Shown: piece by piece, positions 24,990 to 34,232 of the stretch
Layout of the letters: each line of letters begins with the position of its first letter
How positions within the stretch are numbered: the stretch's first letter is position 1
Source: BNXB01 sp031556375
GTDB lineage: Bacteria > Bacteroidota > Bacteroidia > Bacteroidales > Azobacteroidaceae
Length of the DNA: 64,000 nucleotides
Assembly: GCA_031556375.1 (NCBI GenBank)
Contig: JAVBTA010000003.1
Coordinates: 62,001-126,000 of the forward strand
Direction: 5' to 3'
The notes under the pieces: generated by a model
Databases searched by the model: none
Told to the model about the DNA's origin: nothing
Seen by the model: the letters and a program-made list of their open reading frames with translations, nothing else
Translations under genes and position numbers: made by a program

Positions 24990-25021
24990 CAAATATAGTA
25001 TTTGCATTCTGTAAAAACAAA
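24990..25021 (-). promoter_or_regulatory. Consensus promoter of xylR
   Basis: On the minus strand TTTG (25018-25021), a 20-base spacer and TATATTTG (24990-24997) match the Bacteroidota consensus. Transcription should start near 24983, before the ATG at 24959. Confidence 0.7.
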
Positions 25022-25074
25022 TAAATTGAATTATTTTTATTTATAATATACTGATATACAAACAAATAGTTATA

Positions 25075-25118
25075 GTATAAAATACAATAAGACAAATAAT
25101 ACTTATTGTATTTTATAC
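25075..25118. promoter_or_regulatory. 17-bp perfect inverted repeat, putative XylR operator
   Basis: GTATAAAATACAATAAG (25075-25091) and its exact complement (25102-25118) are separated by 10 bases, between xylR and the divergent metal cluster. The right arm contains the 12-mer shared with the xylB upstream site. Confidence 0.65.
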
Positions 25119-25190
25119 GGTAATTAAATCTTTGAAACAATTACGGAACAGTATTTGTTATGTGTAAAATATAACACAGACTATTACTTT

Positions 25191-25961
25191 ATGATAAAAC
25201 GTTTTCATATCATTTTAATACTCCTGTTGGCATTATCTGTTTTTCCGTTACATGCCGAGGAGACATCTCCTAATGTAGGACGTGGAGCTGAAACATTTTC
25301 ATATCCGTATGATCACTTCACTTACATACAACCCCGTTTTGATCGCCAGGGTCTACCTGACGGAAATTTTTTTAATTCCTATGTCATTCGTGCCGGAAGA
25401 GCGTTTCCCGGAAGATACCATTTAAGATTGGACCTACCTGTGGTTGCAACGACAAAAGCTTCGGATGGTAATATTTCCGGACTTTCAGATTTCAAAGTCA
25501 GATTTGCTCATTCTACTCCATTAACCGGTCAATGGTACCTGGGATACGGTTTGGAAGCCACTTTACCTACGGCAACGGATCCTGTACTCGGAAGTGGGAA
25601 ATGGCAGGCCAGACCGGAATTCGGTGCAATGTATTTTTTCGGACAACCAAATAATATAAAGGGTAGTTTTTTACTTGGAGTCGATTATCGTTTTGATTTT
25701 GCAGGACAATCAGATCGTGATCATATCAGTGTGTTAGGGATTGCACCAAATATCGATTACTGGGGAGATAGATGGTATATCGGTTACTATGCGACCTGGA
25801 CATATGATTTTATCAATAAAGCGTGGGATATTCCTATCGATGTGGAAGTCGGATATACTATCATACCTAAATGGACTCTGGCATTTGAATACATACAACC
25901 ATTACTGAAAGAACGAACCTATAATTATGAATATGCCGCTAAAATCAGATACCTGTTTTGA
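25191..25961 (+). CDS. Outer-membrane beta-barrel protein of the metal-efflux cluster
   Basis: 256 residues from the ATG at 25191. Signal peptide (FPLHAEE), then a run of amphipathic beta strands and a C-terminal aromatic residue (YLF), as in outer-membrane barrels. Families of this length occur next to heavy-metal RND pumps in Bacteroidota, often annotated as transporter or MetA-like. It could sit over the efflux system or be a porin; the sequence gives no substrate. Transcribed toward the His-rich genes. Confidence 0.55.
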   Translation: MIKRFHIILILLLALSVFPLHAEETSPNVGRGAETFSYPYDHFTYIQPRFDRQGLPDGNFFNSYVIRAGRAFPGRYHLRLDLPVVATTKASDGNISGLSDFKVRFAHSTPLTGQWYLGYGLEATLPTATDPVLGSGKWQARPEFGAMYFFGQPNNIKGSFLLGVDYRFDFAGQSDRDHISVLGIAPNIDYWGDRWYIGYYATWTYDFINKAWDIPIDVEVGYTIIPKWTLAFEYIQPLLKERTYNYEYAAKIRYLF

Positions 25962-25991
25962 ATTCCAGTTTTTCAAAACTTTCAGTTTTCT

Positions 25992-26022
25992 TTTGAAAAT
26001 TCATGAATAATTTATAGCTTTG
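25992..26022 (+). promoter_or_regulatory. Consensus promoter of the His-rich efflux cluster
   Basis: TTTG (25992-25995), a 19-base spacer and TAGCTTTG (26015-26022) match the Bacteroidota consensus. Transcription would start near 26028, leaving about 18 bases before the GTG at 26047. Confidence 0.75.
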
Positions 26023-26046
26023 TAAGCTAAAGTATTTCTGAATCCA

Positions 26047-26481
26047 GTGATTAAACGTTGTGGTATTATATTTCTTACTTCAATTATTAATACTCTTGTA
26101 TTGATACATGTTGTTGTACCTCACCATCACCACGGAGATCTTCCATGCTTCAAATGGGATGTTGAGCAAAATTGTTGTTCACATCATCATGCAGATACAG
26201 ATCATCATGATTGCTGCTCAGGTCATCAACATTCACACGATTGTAATTGCCTGTTAGACCAGGTTCTTCTTCTGAGTCATCAACCGGATAAGCAGGAAAA
26301 TCAATGTGATATTTGTCAGCACAACCACATAAACCACCTGATACAGGCCGTTTTACTTGTATATAACTATGATTTTTACATTCCGGAAGGAGAAAGGATA
26401 GAAAATCCGCCCTACTTAATAACATATCATTCAATTGACGCAGGCCGTATTTCCGGTTTGCGAGCCCCTCCTGTTGCATAA
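26047..26481 (+). CDS. Histidine-rich small envelope protein (DUF6769-like)
   Basis: 144 residues starting at GTG. An N-terminal hydrophobic segment (about 6-24) acts as a signal or anchor. It is followed by His/Cys-rich stretches (VVPHHHHGDL, CCSHHHADTDHHDCC, GHQHSHDCNC), and a second Cys-His part (CDICQHNHINH). The composition predicts metal binding in the periplasm. Such proteins often precede CzcB/CzcA-type efflux genes in Bacteroidota (DUF6769 recalled, not searched). Likely role: metal buffering or delivery to the pump; metal identity unknown. Confidence 0.7.
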   Translation: MIKRCGIIFLTSIINTLVLIHVVVPHHHHGDLPCFKWDVEQNCCSHHHADTDHHDCCSGHQHSHDCNCLLDQVLLLSHQPDKQENQCDICQHNHINHLIQAVLLVYNYDFYIPEGERIENPPYLITYHSIDAGRISGLRAPPVA

Positions 26482-26571
26482 TAGAAAATCTAAACTTTCT
26501 TAGTTACTAAGTCCGCAGAAATGACGATTTAATCGACATTTTCGTATTTTATTATTTATAAACATATTTTT

Positions 26572-27879
26572 ATGAAAAAGATATTTTTTCTATTAGCAGT
26601 ATACAGCTTATTCATAATCTCTTGTGGTCAGAAACATTCGCATGCTCATGATCACGAACATACAGAAACAGAACACGAAGGGCATACCCATGATCACAAT
26701 CATGAAAATGAAGGTGAGCATGAGCATTCCGAAGAATGTACTCATAACCATAGCCATGAAGGAGATTCAAGTGATCATGTTCACACGGAAGAGTGCAACC
26801 ACGATCATGACAGTCATGAAGGTCATAATCATACAGAGATTCCCGGGGCGATAACTTTCACTAAAGCACAAGCCTCAAAAATTGATTTTTCAGTAGAAAA
26901 TCCTGTTTCAGAACCACTTGGGCAAGTGATCAAAACTACCGCGAGGATTATTTCCGACCAAACAGATGAATCTATTGTTGCCGCCCGTACTTCAGGAATT
27001 GTTGTATTTGCCGGAAATGATATTGTAGAAGGAAAAAGCGTCTCTTCCGGACAGACATTATTTTATGTATCGGGTTCCGGAATGGCGGAAAACAACGTAA
27101 ACGTACGTCTGACAGAAGCTCAGAGTACTTATGCAAAGGCAGAAGCCGATTATAACCGTTCTTTGGAACTGGCAAAAGATAAAATAGTTTCCGATAAGGA
27201 ATTACGTCAGATCAAGAGTGAATATGAGTCTGCAAAGGCTGTTTATGATAATTTGTACAGGAACTTTTCGGAAAAAGGACAACGTGTATCCAGTTCTGCA
27301 GGAGGGTTTGTAAAACAGTTGTATGTATCTAACGGACAGTATGTTGAAGCGGGTCAACCCTTGATTAGCGTTTCTAAAAACAAGTCTTTACTGCTGAAAG
27401 CCGATGTTCCTGCACGTTACGCTCCTCTCCTGCCCTATATTACTTCGGCTAACATCCGGAAACCTAATGACAAGACCATTTATAAACTCTCGGATCTAAA
27501 TGGAAAAGTCCTTTCATTCGGGCGTTCCGTCAATAATGACAACTATCTACTTCCTGTGACTTTCCAGATCGACAATAAAGCAGGCTTCATATCCGGTGGT
27601 TTTGCTGAAGTTTTCATCAAAACACAATCCGAAAAACCGGTATTGAGTATCCCTAAAGAAGCGATCATTGAAAATCAGGGAACCTATTTTGTCTTTGTCC
27701 AGGCTGCTCCGGAAGCATACGAAAAACGAGAAGTCGGAATCGGGGTTAGCGACGGTATCCGGACAGAAATCACCTCCGGTTTGACAACTAAGGATAAGGT
27801 TGTAAGTAAAGGCGCTGTTTCCGTGAAATTAGCAGAATCATCAGGAGCTTTGGATCCTCACGCAGGACACGTTCACTAA
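26572..27879 (+). CDS. Heavy-metal RND efflux periplasmic adaptor, His-rich
   Basis: 435 residues, membrane fusion protein of CzcB/CusB type. Lipobox IISCG. Residues about 20-90 are extremely His-rich (HSHAHDHEHTE and similar), a probable metal-binding tail. The adaptor core follows: beta-barrel and lipoyl parts, hairpin helices (about 180-250), and a C-terminal membrane-proximal domain (SIPKEAIIENQGTYFVFV). It joins the inner-membrane pump to the outer-membrane factor. Gene order adaptor-pump-factor and close spacing (25 and 8 bases) indicate one operon. Substrate (Zn, Co, Cd, Ni or Cu) is not resolved. Confidence 0.9.
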   Translation: MKKIFFLLAVYSLFIISCGQKHSHAHDHEHTETEHEGHTHDHNHENEGEHEHSEECTHNHSHEGDSSDHVHTEECNHDHDSHEGHNHTEIPGAITFTKAQASKIDFSVENPVSEPLGQVIKTTARIISDQTDESIVAARTSGIVVFAGNDIVEGKSVSSGQTLFYVSGSGMAENNVNVRLTEAQSTYAKAEADYNRSLELAKDKIVSDKELRQIKSEYESAKAVYDNLYRNFSEKGQRVSSSAGGFVKQLYVSNGQYVEAGQPLISVSKNKSLLLKADVPARYAPLLPYITSANIRKPNDKTIYKLSDLNGKVLSFGRSVNNDNYLLPVTFQIDNKAGFISGGFAEVFIKTQSEKPVLSIPKEAIIENQGTYFVFVQAAPEAYEKREVGIGVSDGIRTEITSGLTTKDKVVSKGAVSVKLAESSGALDPHAGHVH

Positions 27880-27904
27880 ACTGAGAATTGAAATAGTTGA
27901 GATC

Positions 27905-30900
27905 ATGTTAAATAAGATTATAGAATTTTCCCTCAATAACAAGTTGTTTATCTTGTTGGGAACCGTAATATTGGTCATTGCAGGAGTTTACACGATAGAT
28001 AAAATGGATATCGACGTATTTCCCGATCTGACCGCCCCCACAGTGGTTGTCATGACCGATGCAGAAGGTATGGCTTCCGAAGAAGTGGAACGATTGATCA
28101 CATTTCCGATAGAAACGGCAGTAAACGGCGCTACGGATGTACGACGTGTACGTTCGGCATCTATGCAAGGGTACTCTTTTGTCTGGGTCGAATTCGACTG
28201 GGGAACGGATATTTTCAAAGCACGGCAAATTGTCAGTGAAAAGATGGTTACGTTGACGGAAAGTATGCCGGCAAATGTACAACCCGTATTGGCGCCCCAA
28301 TCGAGCGTAATGGGTGAGATATTGTTTGTCGGGTTACAATCCGACTCGACTTCGATGATGGACCTCAGGACATTGGCAGAATGGACAATCCGTCCGGTAA
28401 TTCTGGCAACCGGAGGTGTTTCGCAGGTAACTATTATCGGAGGCGACTACAAACAATATCAAGTACTGGCCGATCCGATGTTGATGAAGTACTACAAAGT
28501 GACGATGGATGAATTACAGGCAGTCTGCAGTACTATCAGCACCAACTCATCCGGAGGGGTACTCAGGGAATACGGAAATGAATATACCATACGTGGAATA
28601 GCCAGGACTTATGATCTGGATGAATTAGGAAGCTCTCTGGTTAAGATGAAAAATGGTAACCCGGTGTATTTGAGCGATGTAGCTAAGGTACAGGTAGGAA
28701 GTGCCGTAAAGATGGGTATGGCATCCCAAAATGCTAAACCGGCAGTTGTAATTTCCATATCCAAACAGCCGAATATCAACACATTGAATGTCACTCGAAA
28801 TATAGAAAAAAACCTGACGGAACTTCAGAAATCATTACCTTCTGATGTCAAACTGGATACAAAAATTTTCCGTCAGGCTGATTTTATAGAGACATCTGTG
28901 AGCAATGTTTCCCATGCCCTCATTGAGGGTGCCGTATTGGTAATTATCATCCTGTTTATCTTTTTGGCCAGTTATCGTACAACGATTATTTCGGTAATTG
29001 CGATTCCTTTATCGCTTCTAGGTTCAGTGATTGTACTCAAACTTCTGGGAATGAATATCAACACCATGAGTCTCGGAGGGATGTGTATCGCTATCGGATC
29101 ATTGGTCGATGATGCCATTATCGATGTGGAAAATGTATATAAACGATTGAAGCAGAATTACAAAAAGCCCAAGGAAGAGCGTCAGTCTGCATTTTCGGTC
29201 GTTTACAATGCATCCCGGGAAATCCGGGCATCTATTCTTAATGCCACATTGATTATTATTGTAGCGTTTATTCCTTTGTTTTTCCTGACAGGAATGGAAG
29301 GACGTATGCTTAAACCTCTGGGCATTGCCTATATTGTATCTTTATTCATGTCGCTGATTGTAGCCATGACTCTGACTCCATTACTTTGTAAAATGATGCT
29401 TGCAGATGATAAGTATCTCAGTCGAAATGAAAAAGATAGTTGGGTTTCCCGGAATCTGACAAGAATATACAAAAACTCGTTGGAAAGTGTTCTGAATCAC
29501 AAAAAGATTGTCTTAATTTCTTCGGTATCACTGTTTGCCGTATCCCTGGTATTGTTTATGCTTATGGGACGGAGCTTTCTTCCTGAATTTAACGAAGGTG
29601 CCCTGACGATATCCGCAGTTTGTAAACCTGGAGTATCCCTCGATGAAAGTAACCGTTTGGGTAATCTGATAGAAAACGAATTGCTCAGTATTCCGGAAGT
29701 GAAGTCGACCACTCGTCGTACCGGTCGTGGAGAGCTCGATGAACATTCCCAGGCTACCAACGGAGCGGAGATTGATGTAAATTATAAGCTTCAAAAACGT
29801 TCACAGGAAGTATTTATGGCTGATGTCCGTGAAAGACTGGGTTCTGTTGCCGGAGTTGCCACAACTGTCGGGCAACCTCTCGGACACCGGATCGATCACA
29901 TGTTGTCCGGGACCCGTGCCAACATTGCCATAAAACTGTTTGGAACAGACCTGAATCAGTTGTTTTCGTTAGGAAACAAGATACAGAACTCTATTTCAGA
30001 TATTTCCGGGCTTGTCGACGTCAGTGTGGAGCAACAAACGGAAGTTCCTCAGTTACAAATCCGTGCGAACCGTAATATGCTTGCCCGGTATGGCATATCT
30101 ATCCGGGAATTCAACGAATTTGTTTCTCTTGCGTTTTCAGGAGTAAAACAAAGTGAAATTTATGAAGGTCAACGTAGTTTTGACCTTGTTCTGAAGTTGG
30201 ATAGCAGTTATACGACAACGATGGATAATATAAAAACGGCATTGATCGATACCGGTGATGGAAGTAAAGTCCCGTTGGAAGAAGTTGCTGAAATTGTTTC
30301 CGCCACAGGACCTAATTCTATCAGCAGGGAAAATGTACAACGTAAGATCGTCGTGTCTGTAAATGTTTCGGGACGTGATTTGAGCAGTGCTGTCGGAGAT
30401 ATCAGGAAGGCTATTTCACAAAACATTCAACTACCTGAAGGTTACCGGATTGAATACGGGGGACAATTTGAAAATGCACAACATGCCTCACGTACTCTGT
30501 TGATTACGTCTTTATTGGCTATCGGAGTTATTTTCCTGCTGCTTTACCATGAGTTCAAGAATACAAAATTATCCGGAATTATCCTTCTCAACCTGCCAAT
30601 GGCATTGATTGGAGGGGTATTTGCGGTCTTTTTCTCGTCCGGGGTTGTAAGTATTCCTTCCATCATCGGATTCATCACGTTATTTGGTATTGCTACGAGA
30701 AACGGTATATTACTGATATCTAACTATCAACAATTAGCAGCACAGGGGCTAAACCTGAAAGATACAATTATTCAAGGGTCTGCCGATCGGCTGAATGCAA
30801 TCCTGATGACAGCGTTAACAGCCGGATTGGCTTTATTACCTATGGTTTTCCAGGGAGACAAGCCCGGAAATGAAATCCAAAGTCCAATGGCCATCGTCAT

Positions 30901-30988
30901 TTTAGGAGGGTTATTTACTTCCACCCTATTAAATATTTATATCGTTCCGATAGTATATCAGTGGATGAAGAAGAATAATAAAATTTAA
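27905..30988 (+). CDS. Heavy-metal efflux RND transporter, CzcA/CusA family
   Basis: 1027 residues with 12 transmembrane helices and two large periplasmic loops. Family features: DVFPDLTAPTVVVMTDAEG near the N-terminus, the helix-4 motif VDDAIIDVENVYKRL (acidic residues for proton coupling), and ATRNGILLISNYQQL in the second half. It exports metal ions using the proton gradient. Acidic residues in helix 4 are common to divalent pumps, but the substrate is not certain. Confidence 0.93.
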   Translation: MLNKIIEFSLNNKLFILLGTVILVIAGVYTIDKMDIDVFPDLTAPTVVVMTDAEGMASEEVERLITFPIETAVNGATDVRRVRSASMQGYSFVWVEFDWGTDIFKARQIVSEKMVTLTESMPANVQPVLAPQSSVMGEILFVGLQSDSTSMMDLRTLAEWTIRPVILATGGVSQVTIIGGDYKQYQVLADPMLMKYYKVTMDELQAVCSTISTNSSGGVLREYGNEYTIRGIARTYDLDELGSSLVKMKNGNPVYLSDVAKVQVGSAVKMGMASQNAKPAVVISISKQPNINTLNVTRNIEKNLTELQKSLPSDVKLDTKIFRQADFIETSVSNVSHALIEGAVLVIIILFIFLASYRTTIISVIAIPLSLLGSVIVLKLLGMNINTMSLGGMCIAIGSLVDDAIIDVENVYKRLKQNYKKPKEERQSAFSVVYNASREIRASILNATLIIIVAFIPLFFLTGMEGRMLKPLGIAYIVSLFMSLIVAMTLTPLLCKMMLADDKYLSRNEKDSWVSRNLTRIYKNSLESVLNHKKIVLISSVSLFAVSLVLFMLMGRSFLPEFNEGALTISAVCKPGVSLDESNRLGNLIENELLSIPEVKSTTRRTGRGELDEHSQATNGAEIDVNYKLQKRSQEVFMADVRERLGSVAGVATTVGQPLGHRIDHMLSGTRANIAIKLFGTDLNQLFSLGNKIQNSISDISGLVDVSVEQQTEVPQLQIRANRNMLARYGISIREFNEFVSLAFSGVKQSEIYEGQRSFDLVLKLDSSYTTTMDNIKTALIDTGDGSKVPLEEVAEIVSATGPNSISRENVQRKIVVSVNVSGRDLSSAVGDIRKAISQNIQLPEGYRIEYGGQFENAQHASRTLLITSLLAIGVIFLLLYHEFKNTKLSGIILLNLPMALIGGVFAVFFSSGVVSIPSIIGFITLFGIATRNGILLISNYQQLAAQGLNLKDTIIQGSADRLNAILMTALTAGLALLPMVFQGDKPGNEIQSPMAIVILGGLFTSTLLNIYIVPIVYQWMKKNNKI

Positions 30989-30996
30989 GAATAATA

Positions 30997-32181
30997 ATGA
31001 AGATATTAAATAAATTAGGAATAACATTTCTATTATTGATTTTATTTAGTCAGGCAAAGGCTCAGACTATCAGCGACATACTAAACCAGATAGAACAAAA
31101 CAACACTGTTCTTGCGGCTTTGAGACAATCCGGTGAAGCTGAAAAAATAAATAACAAAACAGGAATCTACCTTGCCAACCCGGAAGTGGAATACCACTAT
31201 CTCTGGGGAAATAACAGTAGTGTTGGTAACCGCACGGATTTCAGCGCAACTCAAAGTTTTGATTTTCCTACAGCCTATCATCATAAACAAAAGGTTTCTG
31301 ACGGAAAAAATATGCAGGTCGACATACAATATCAAATTGAATGTAAAAAGACTCTACTGGGAGCCAAACAAGTCTGTATTGAACTGATTTACAGTAACAT
31401 ATATTCTTTAGAATTGGAAAAACGTTTGCAACATGCCCGAGAGATCGCAAAAGCTTATCAAAGTAAGTTTGATAAAGGCGAAGCAAATATTCTGGATTTG
31501 AATAAGGCGAAATTTAATCTTTTAAATGCTGAAAAAGAAATCAATACAATCCGGACTGAGAGTGATTTGTTAAAAGCAGAATTGATCCGTTTGAATGGAG
31601 GGAATGTAATTGATTTTTCTCTAATGAGTTATGAAACGGAAATACTGCCTTCTGATTTTGAGCAATGGTATAGTTCTATCAAAGATAATAATTTATCAAT
31701 CAGATATTTACAACAGGAAGTTGACCTTAGCAAGAAAACGGAAAAACTTCAAAGATCGATGAATTTACCTAAGTTTTTTGCCGGTTACATGAGCGAAAAA
31801 CTGATTGATGAACATCATCAGGGTGTCACTGTCGGGGTGTCTATTCCTCTTTGGGAGAATAAAAACACCGTAAAACAGATTAAGGCTCAAACTTTGGCTT
31901 ATCAAACGGCAGAAAGCGATGCCGGTTTCCGTTTTTATAATAAAACCAAGGCTTTGTATCAAAAAGCGATAAAACTCCGGCAAATCGCATCAGATTACGG
32001 TAAAAGCATGGAGTCTGTCAACAGTTCCGAATTATTGAAAAAAGCTCTGGATGCCGGAGAATTATCATTGATCAGTTATATCCAGGAATTAGGAATATAT
32101 TATGATGCAATCAATAATTTGTTGCAAACAGAACGCGATTATCAGCTGGCTGTGGCGGAAATGAAACAATGGGAATTGTAA
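30997..32181 (+). CDS. TolC-family outer-membrane factor of the metal efflux system
   Basis: 394 residues with a signal peptide (SQAKAQT). Two repeated long helical and strand sets, as in TolC/CzcC: AKAYQSKFDKGEANILDLNK in the first half, and SSELLKKALDAGELSLISYI in the second. It forms the outer-membrane exit duct for the adjacent pump. It starts 8 bases after the pump gene. Confidence 0.9.
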   Translation: MKILNKLGITFLLLILFSQAKAQTISDILNQIEQNNTVLAALRQSGEAEKINNKTGIYLANPEVEYHYLWGNNSSVGNRTDFSATQSFDFPTAYHHKQKVSDGKNMQVDIQYQIECKKTLLGAKQVCIELIYSNIYSLELEKRLQHAREIAKAYQSKFDKGEANILDLNKAKFNLLNAEKEINTIRTESDLLKAELIRLNGGNVIDFSLMSYETEILPSDFEQWYSSIKDNNLSIRYLQQEVDLSKKTEKLQRSMNLPKFFAGYMSEKLIDEHHQGVTVGVSIPLWENKNTVKQIKAQTLAYQTAESDAGFRFYNKTKALYQKAIKLRQIASDYGKSMESVNSSELLKKALDAGELSLISYIQELGIYYDAINNLLQTERDYQLAVAEMKQWEL

Positions 32182-32278
32182 GTTGATGTGGTAACTTGAT
32201 TGATTTGGTATATATGTTACACGGAATTTTCGTGAACAATTTTAACATCTCTGTCGTTTTGTTAAAAAATGAATATAT

Positions 32279-33199
32279 ATGGCCTATATTGATTACTATG
32301 GTATTTTAGGGCTAAATAAAGATGCTTCAGCTGACGATGTCAAAAAAGCATACCGGAAATTAGCCCGGAAATATCATCCCGACCTCAATCCGAATAATGA
32401 AGACGCTCACCGGAAGTTTCAGGAAATAAACGAAGCCAATGAGGTGTTGAGTGATCCTGAAAAACGCAAGAAATACGATGAGTACGGTGAAAACTGGAAA
32501 CATGCGGATCAGTTCGAAGAAGCCCGCCGACAACAACAATCCGGGGGCAATTTTGGTGGCGGACATTTTTCAGGAGGGTTTAGTACCGGGGATTCCGGTG
32601 AATTTTCGGATTTTTTTGAGAATCTTTTCGGAGGTGGTGGTTCTGGATCCTACTCTTCCTTTGGGGGTGGACGGAAGACTTCCGGTTATCGTGGTCAGGA
32701 TCTCAATGCTGAAATGCATCTTTCTCTTCGTGATGTCGCTGAAACTCACAAGCGGATGTTGGAAGTAAACGGTAAAAAAATACGTATTACGATTCCCGCA
32801 GGTATTGCGAATGAACAGGTAATCAAACTTTCGGGGCACGGTGGCCCTGGCATAAACGGAGGACCAGCCGGAGATCTCTATATTACTTTTATTATTGCAG
32901 AAGATCCAATATTCAAGCGTGTTGTCAATGATTTATATGCCACGGCAAATGTTGATTTATATACTGCTGTACTTGGAGGAGAAACCACCATTAATACATT
33001 TGATGGTAAAGCTAAACTCACGGTAAAACCCGGGACTCAAAACGGGACTAAAGTCAGATTGAAAGGAAAAGGTTTTCCTGTCTATAAAAAAGATGGTGAA
33101 TTTGGAGATTTATTTGTTACATTTAACATACAAATTCCTGATAAACTGACAGATAAGCAAAAAAATCTATTTCAGGAATTAAGGAACACCTCAAATTAA
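32279..33199 (+). CDS. cbpA: CbpA-type DnaJ co-chaperone
   Basis: 306 residues. J-domain at 1-70 with the HPD motif (YHPDLNPNN), followed by a Gly/Phe-rich region (about 90-140). The C-terminal substrate-binding domains follow directly; the CXXCXGXG zinc repeats of DnaJ are missing, as in CbpA. It stimulates DnaK and may bind DNA. The CbpM-like gene follows after 6 bases, a conserved pairing. Confidence 0.92.
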   Translation: MAYIDYYGILGLNKDASADDVKKAYRKLARKYHPDLNPNNEDAHRKFQEINEANEVLSDPEKRKKYDEYGENWKHADQFEEARRQQQSGGNFGGGHFSGGFSTGDSGEFSDFFENLFGGGGSGSYSSFGGGRKTSGYRGQDLNAEMHLSLRDVAETHKRMLEVNGKKIRITIPAGIANEQVIKLSGHGGPGINGGPAGDLYITFIIAEDPIFKRVVNDLYATANVDLYTAVLGGETTINTFDGKAKLTVKPGTQNGTKVRLKGKGFPVYKKDGEFGDLFVTFNIQIPDKLTDKQKNLFQELRNTSN

Positions 33200-33205
33200 C
33201 TGATT

Positions 33206-33502
33206 ATGCAAACTGATTTGATTATTATCCGGGAATATTGCCGGAATTCCGATATAGAGCCTTCTTTCATTAATTTACTGAAAGAAAGTGGGTTAATTGA
33301 TATATCCGAAATAGAAGAGGAACAATATATCCTCTCCTCACAACTTTCTGACATAGAGAAATATGCCCGTTTACACTACGATCTTTCAATCAATATCGAA
33401 GGGATTGAGGCTATCCGGCATTTATTGGATAGAATAGATGAACTGCAACAGGAAATCAGGGAACTGAGATCAAGAATTCGATTGTTCAGCGAAGATCTTT
33501 AG
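33206..33502 (+). CDS. cbpM: CbpM-like chaperone modulator
   Basis: 98 residues of the MerR-HTH-like CbpM family: IIIREYCRNSDIEPSFINLL resembles the HTH, and the C-terminus is a helix (about 70-97). In other bacteria CbpM binds the J-domain of CbpA and inhibits it. Its 3' end overlaps the convergent kdsB gene by 33 bases. Confidence 0.8.
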   Translation: MQTDLIIIREYCRNSDIEPSFINLLKESGLIDISEIEEEQYILSSQLSDIEKYARLHYDLSINIEGIEAIRHLLDRIDELQQEIRELRSRIRLFSEDL

Positions 33503-34231
33503 CGCTTTTTCAAGATCTTCCGGCGTGTCGATGCCGATTGTTTCTTCATGTGTAATTCCGGCTTTGATGGTATAGCCGTTTTCAATCCATCGGAGTTGCT
33601 CCAGTGATTCTGCTAATTCCAAAGCCGATTGAGGGAGTCGGGTAATTTCTTCCAGAACTTCCGATTTATATGCATAAAGTCCTATATGTTTATAGAATAC
33701 GGCGTTCTTTAACCATTCTGTGTATTCTTTTCCCCTAACGTATGGAATAACCGAACGGCTGAAATAAATAGCCTGGTTCTGTTTATTCAGAACTACTTTA
33801 GGGGAATTCGGATTGAATACCGCCGTTTCAAAATCATCATCCGGAGAAAATGGTTTTACCAAAGTAGCTATTTGTGTATTTTCATCCTCAAAACACGATT
33901 TAATCAATTCTATTTGAGATTGTTGTATAAAAGGCTCATCTCCTTGTATGTTGATAACAACATCAAAAGGCTTCCCTATTTTTGTAAAAGCTTCCTGGCA
34001 ACGATCGGTACCACTTTTATGCTCGGTGGAAGTCATTACGATATTTCCTCCGAAATTACGGACAACATCAAATATACGTTCGTCATCGGTAGCAACGCAA
34101 ACCTCATCCAGTAAACCTGAAACTTGTTCATAAACTCTCTGAATCATTGGTTTACCTAACATATCGACCAATGGTTTACCCGGGAAACGGGTCGAAGCAT
34201 ATCTTGCCGGAATAATTCCTAAAAATTTCAT
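33470..34231 (-). CDS. kdsB: CMP-KDO synthetase
   Basis: 253 residues. Family motifs: IIPARYASTRFPGKPLVDM at the N-terminus (nucleotide binding), VINIQGDEPFI near residue 97, and YKHIGLYAYK. It activates KDO to CMP-KDO for lipid A-core synthesis. It starts 1 base after the antiporter gene stop. Confidence 0.97.
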   Translation of the reverse strand: MKFLGIIPARYASTRFPGKPLVDMLGKPMIQRVYEQVSGLLDEVCVATDDERIFDVVRNFGGNIVMTSTEHKSGTDRCQEAFTKIGKPFDVVINIQGDEPFIQQSQIELIKSCFEDENTQIATLVKPFSPDDDFETAVFNPNSPKVVLNKQNQAIYFSRSVIPYVRGKEYTEWLKNAVFYKHIGLYAYKSEVLEEITRLPQSALELAESLEQLRWIENGYTIKAGITHEETIGIDTPEDLEKALKIFAEQSNS

Positions 34232-34232
34232 A

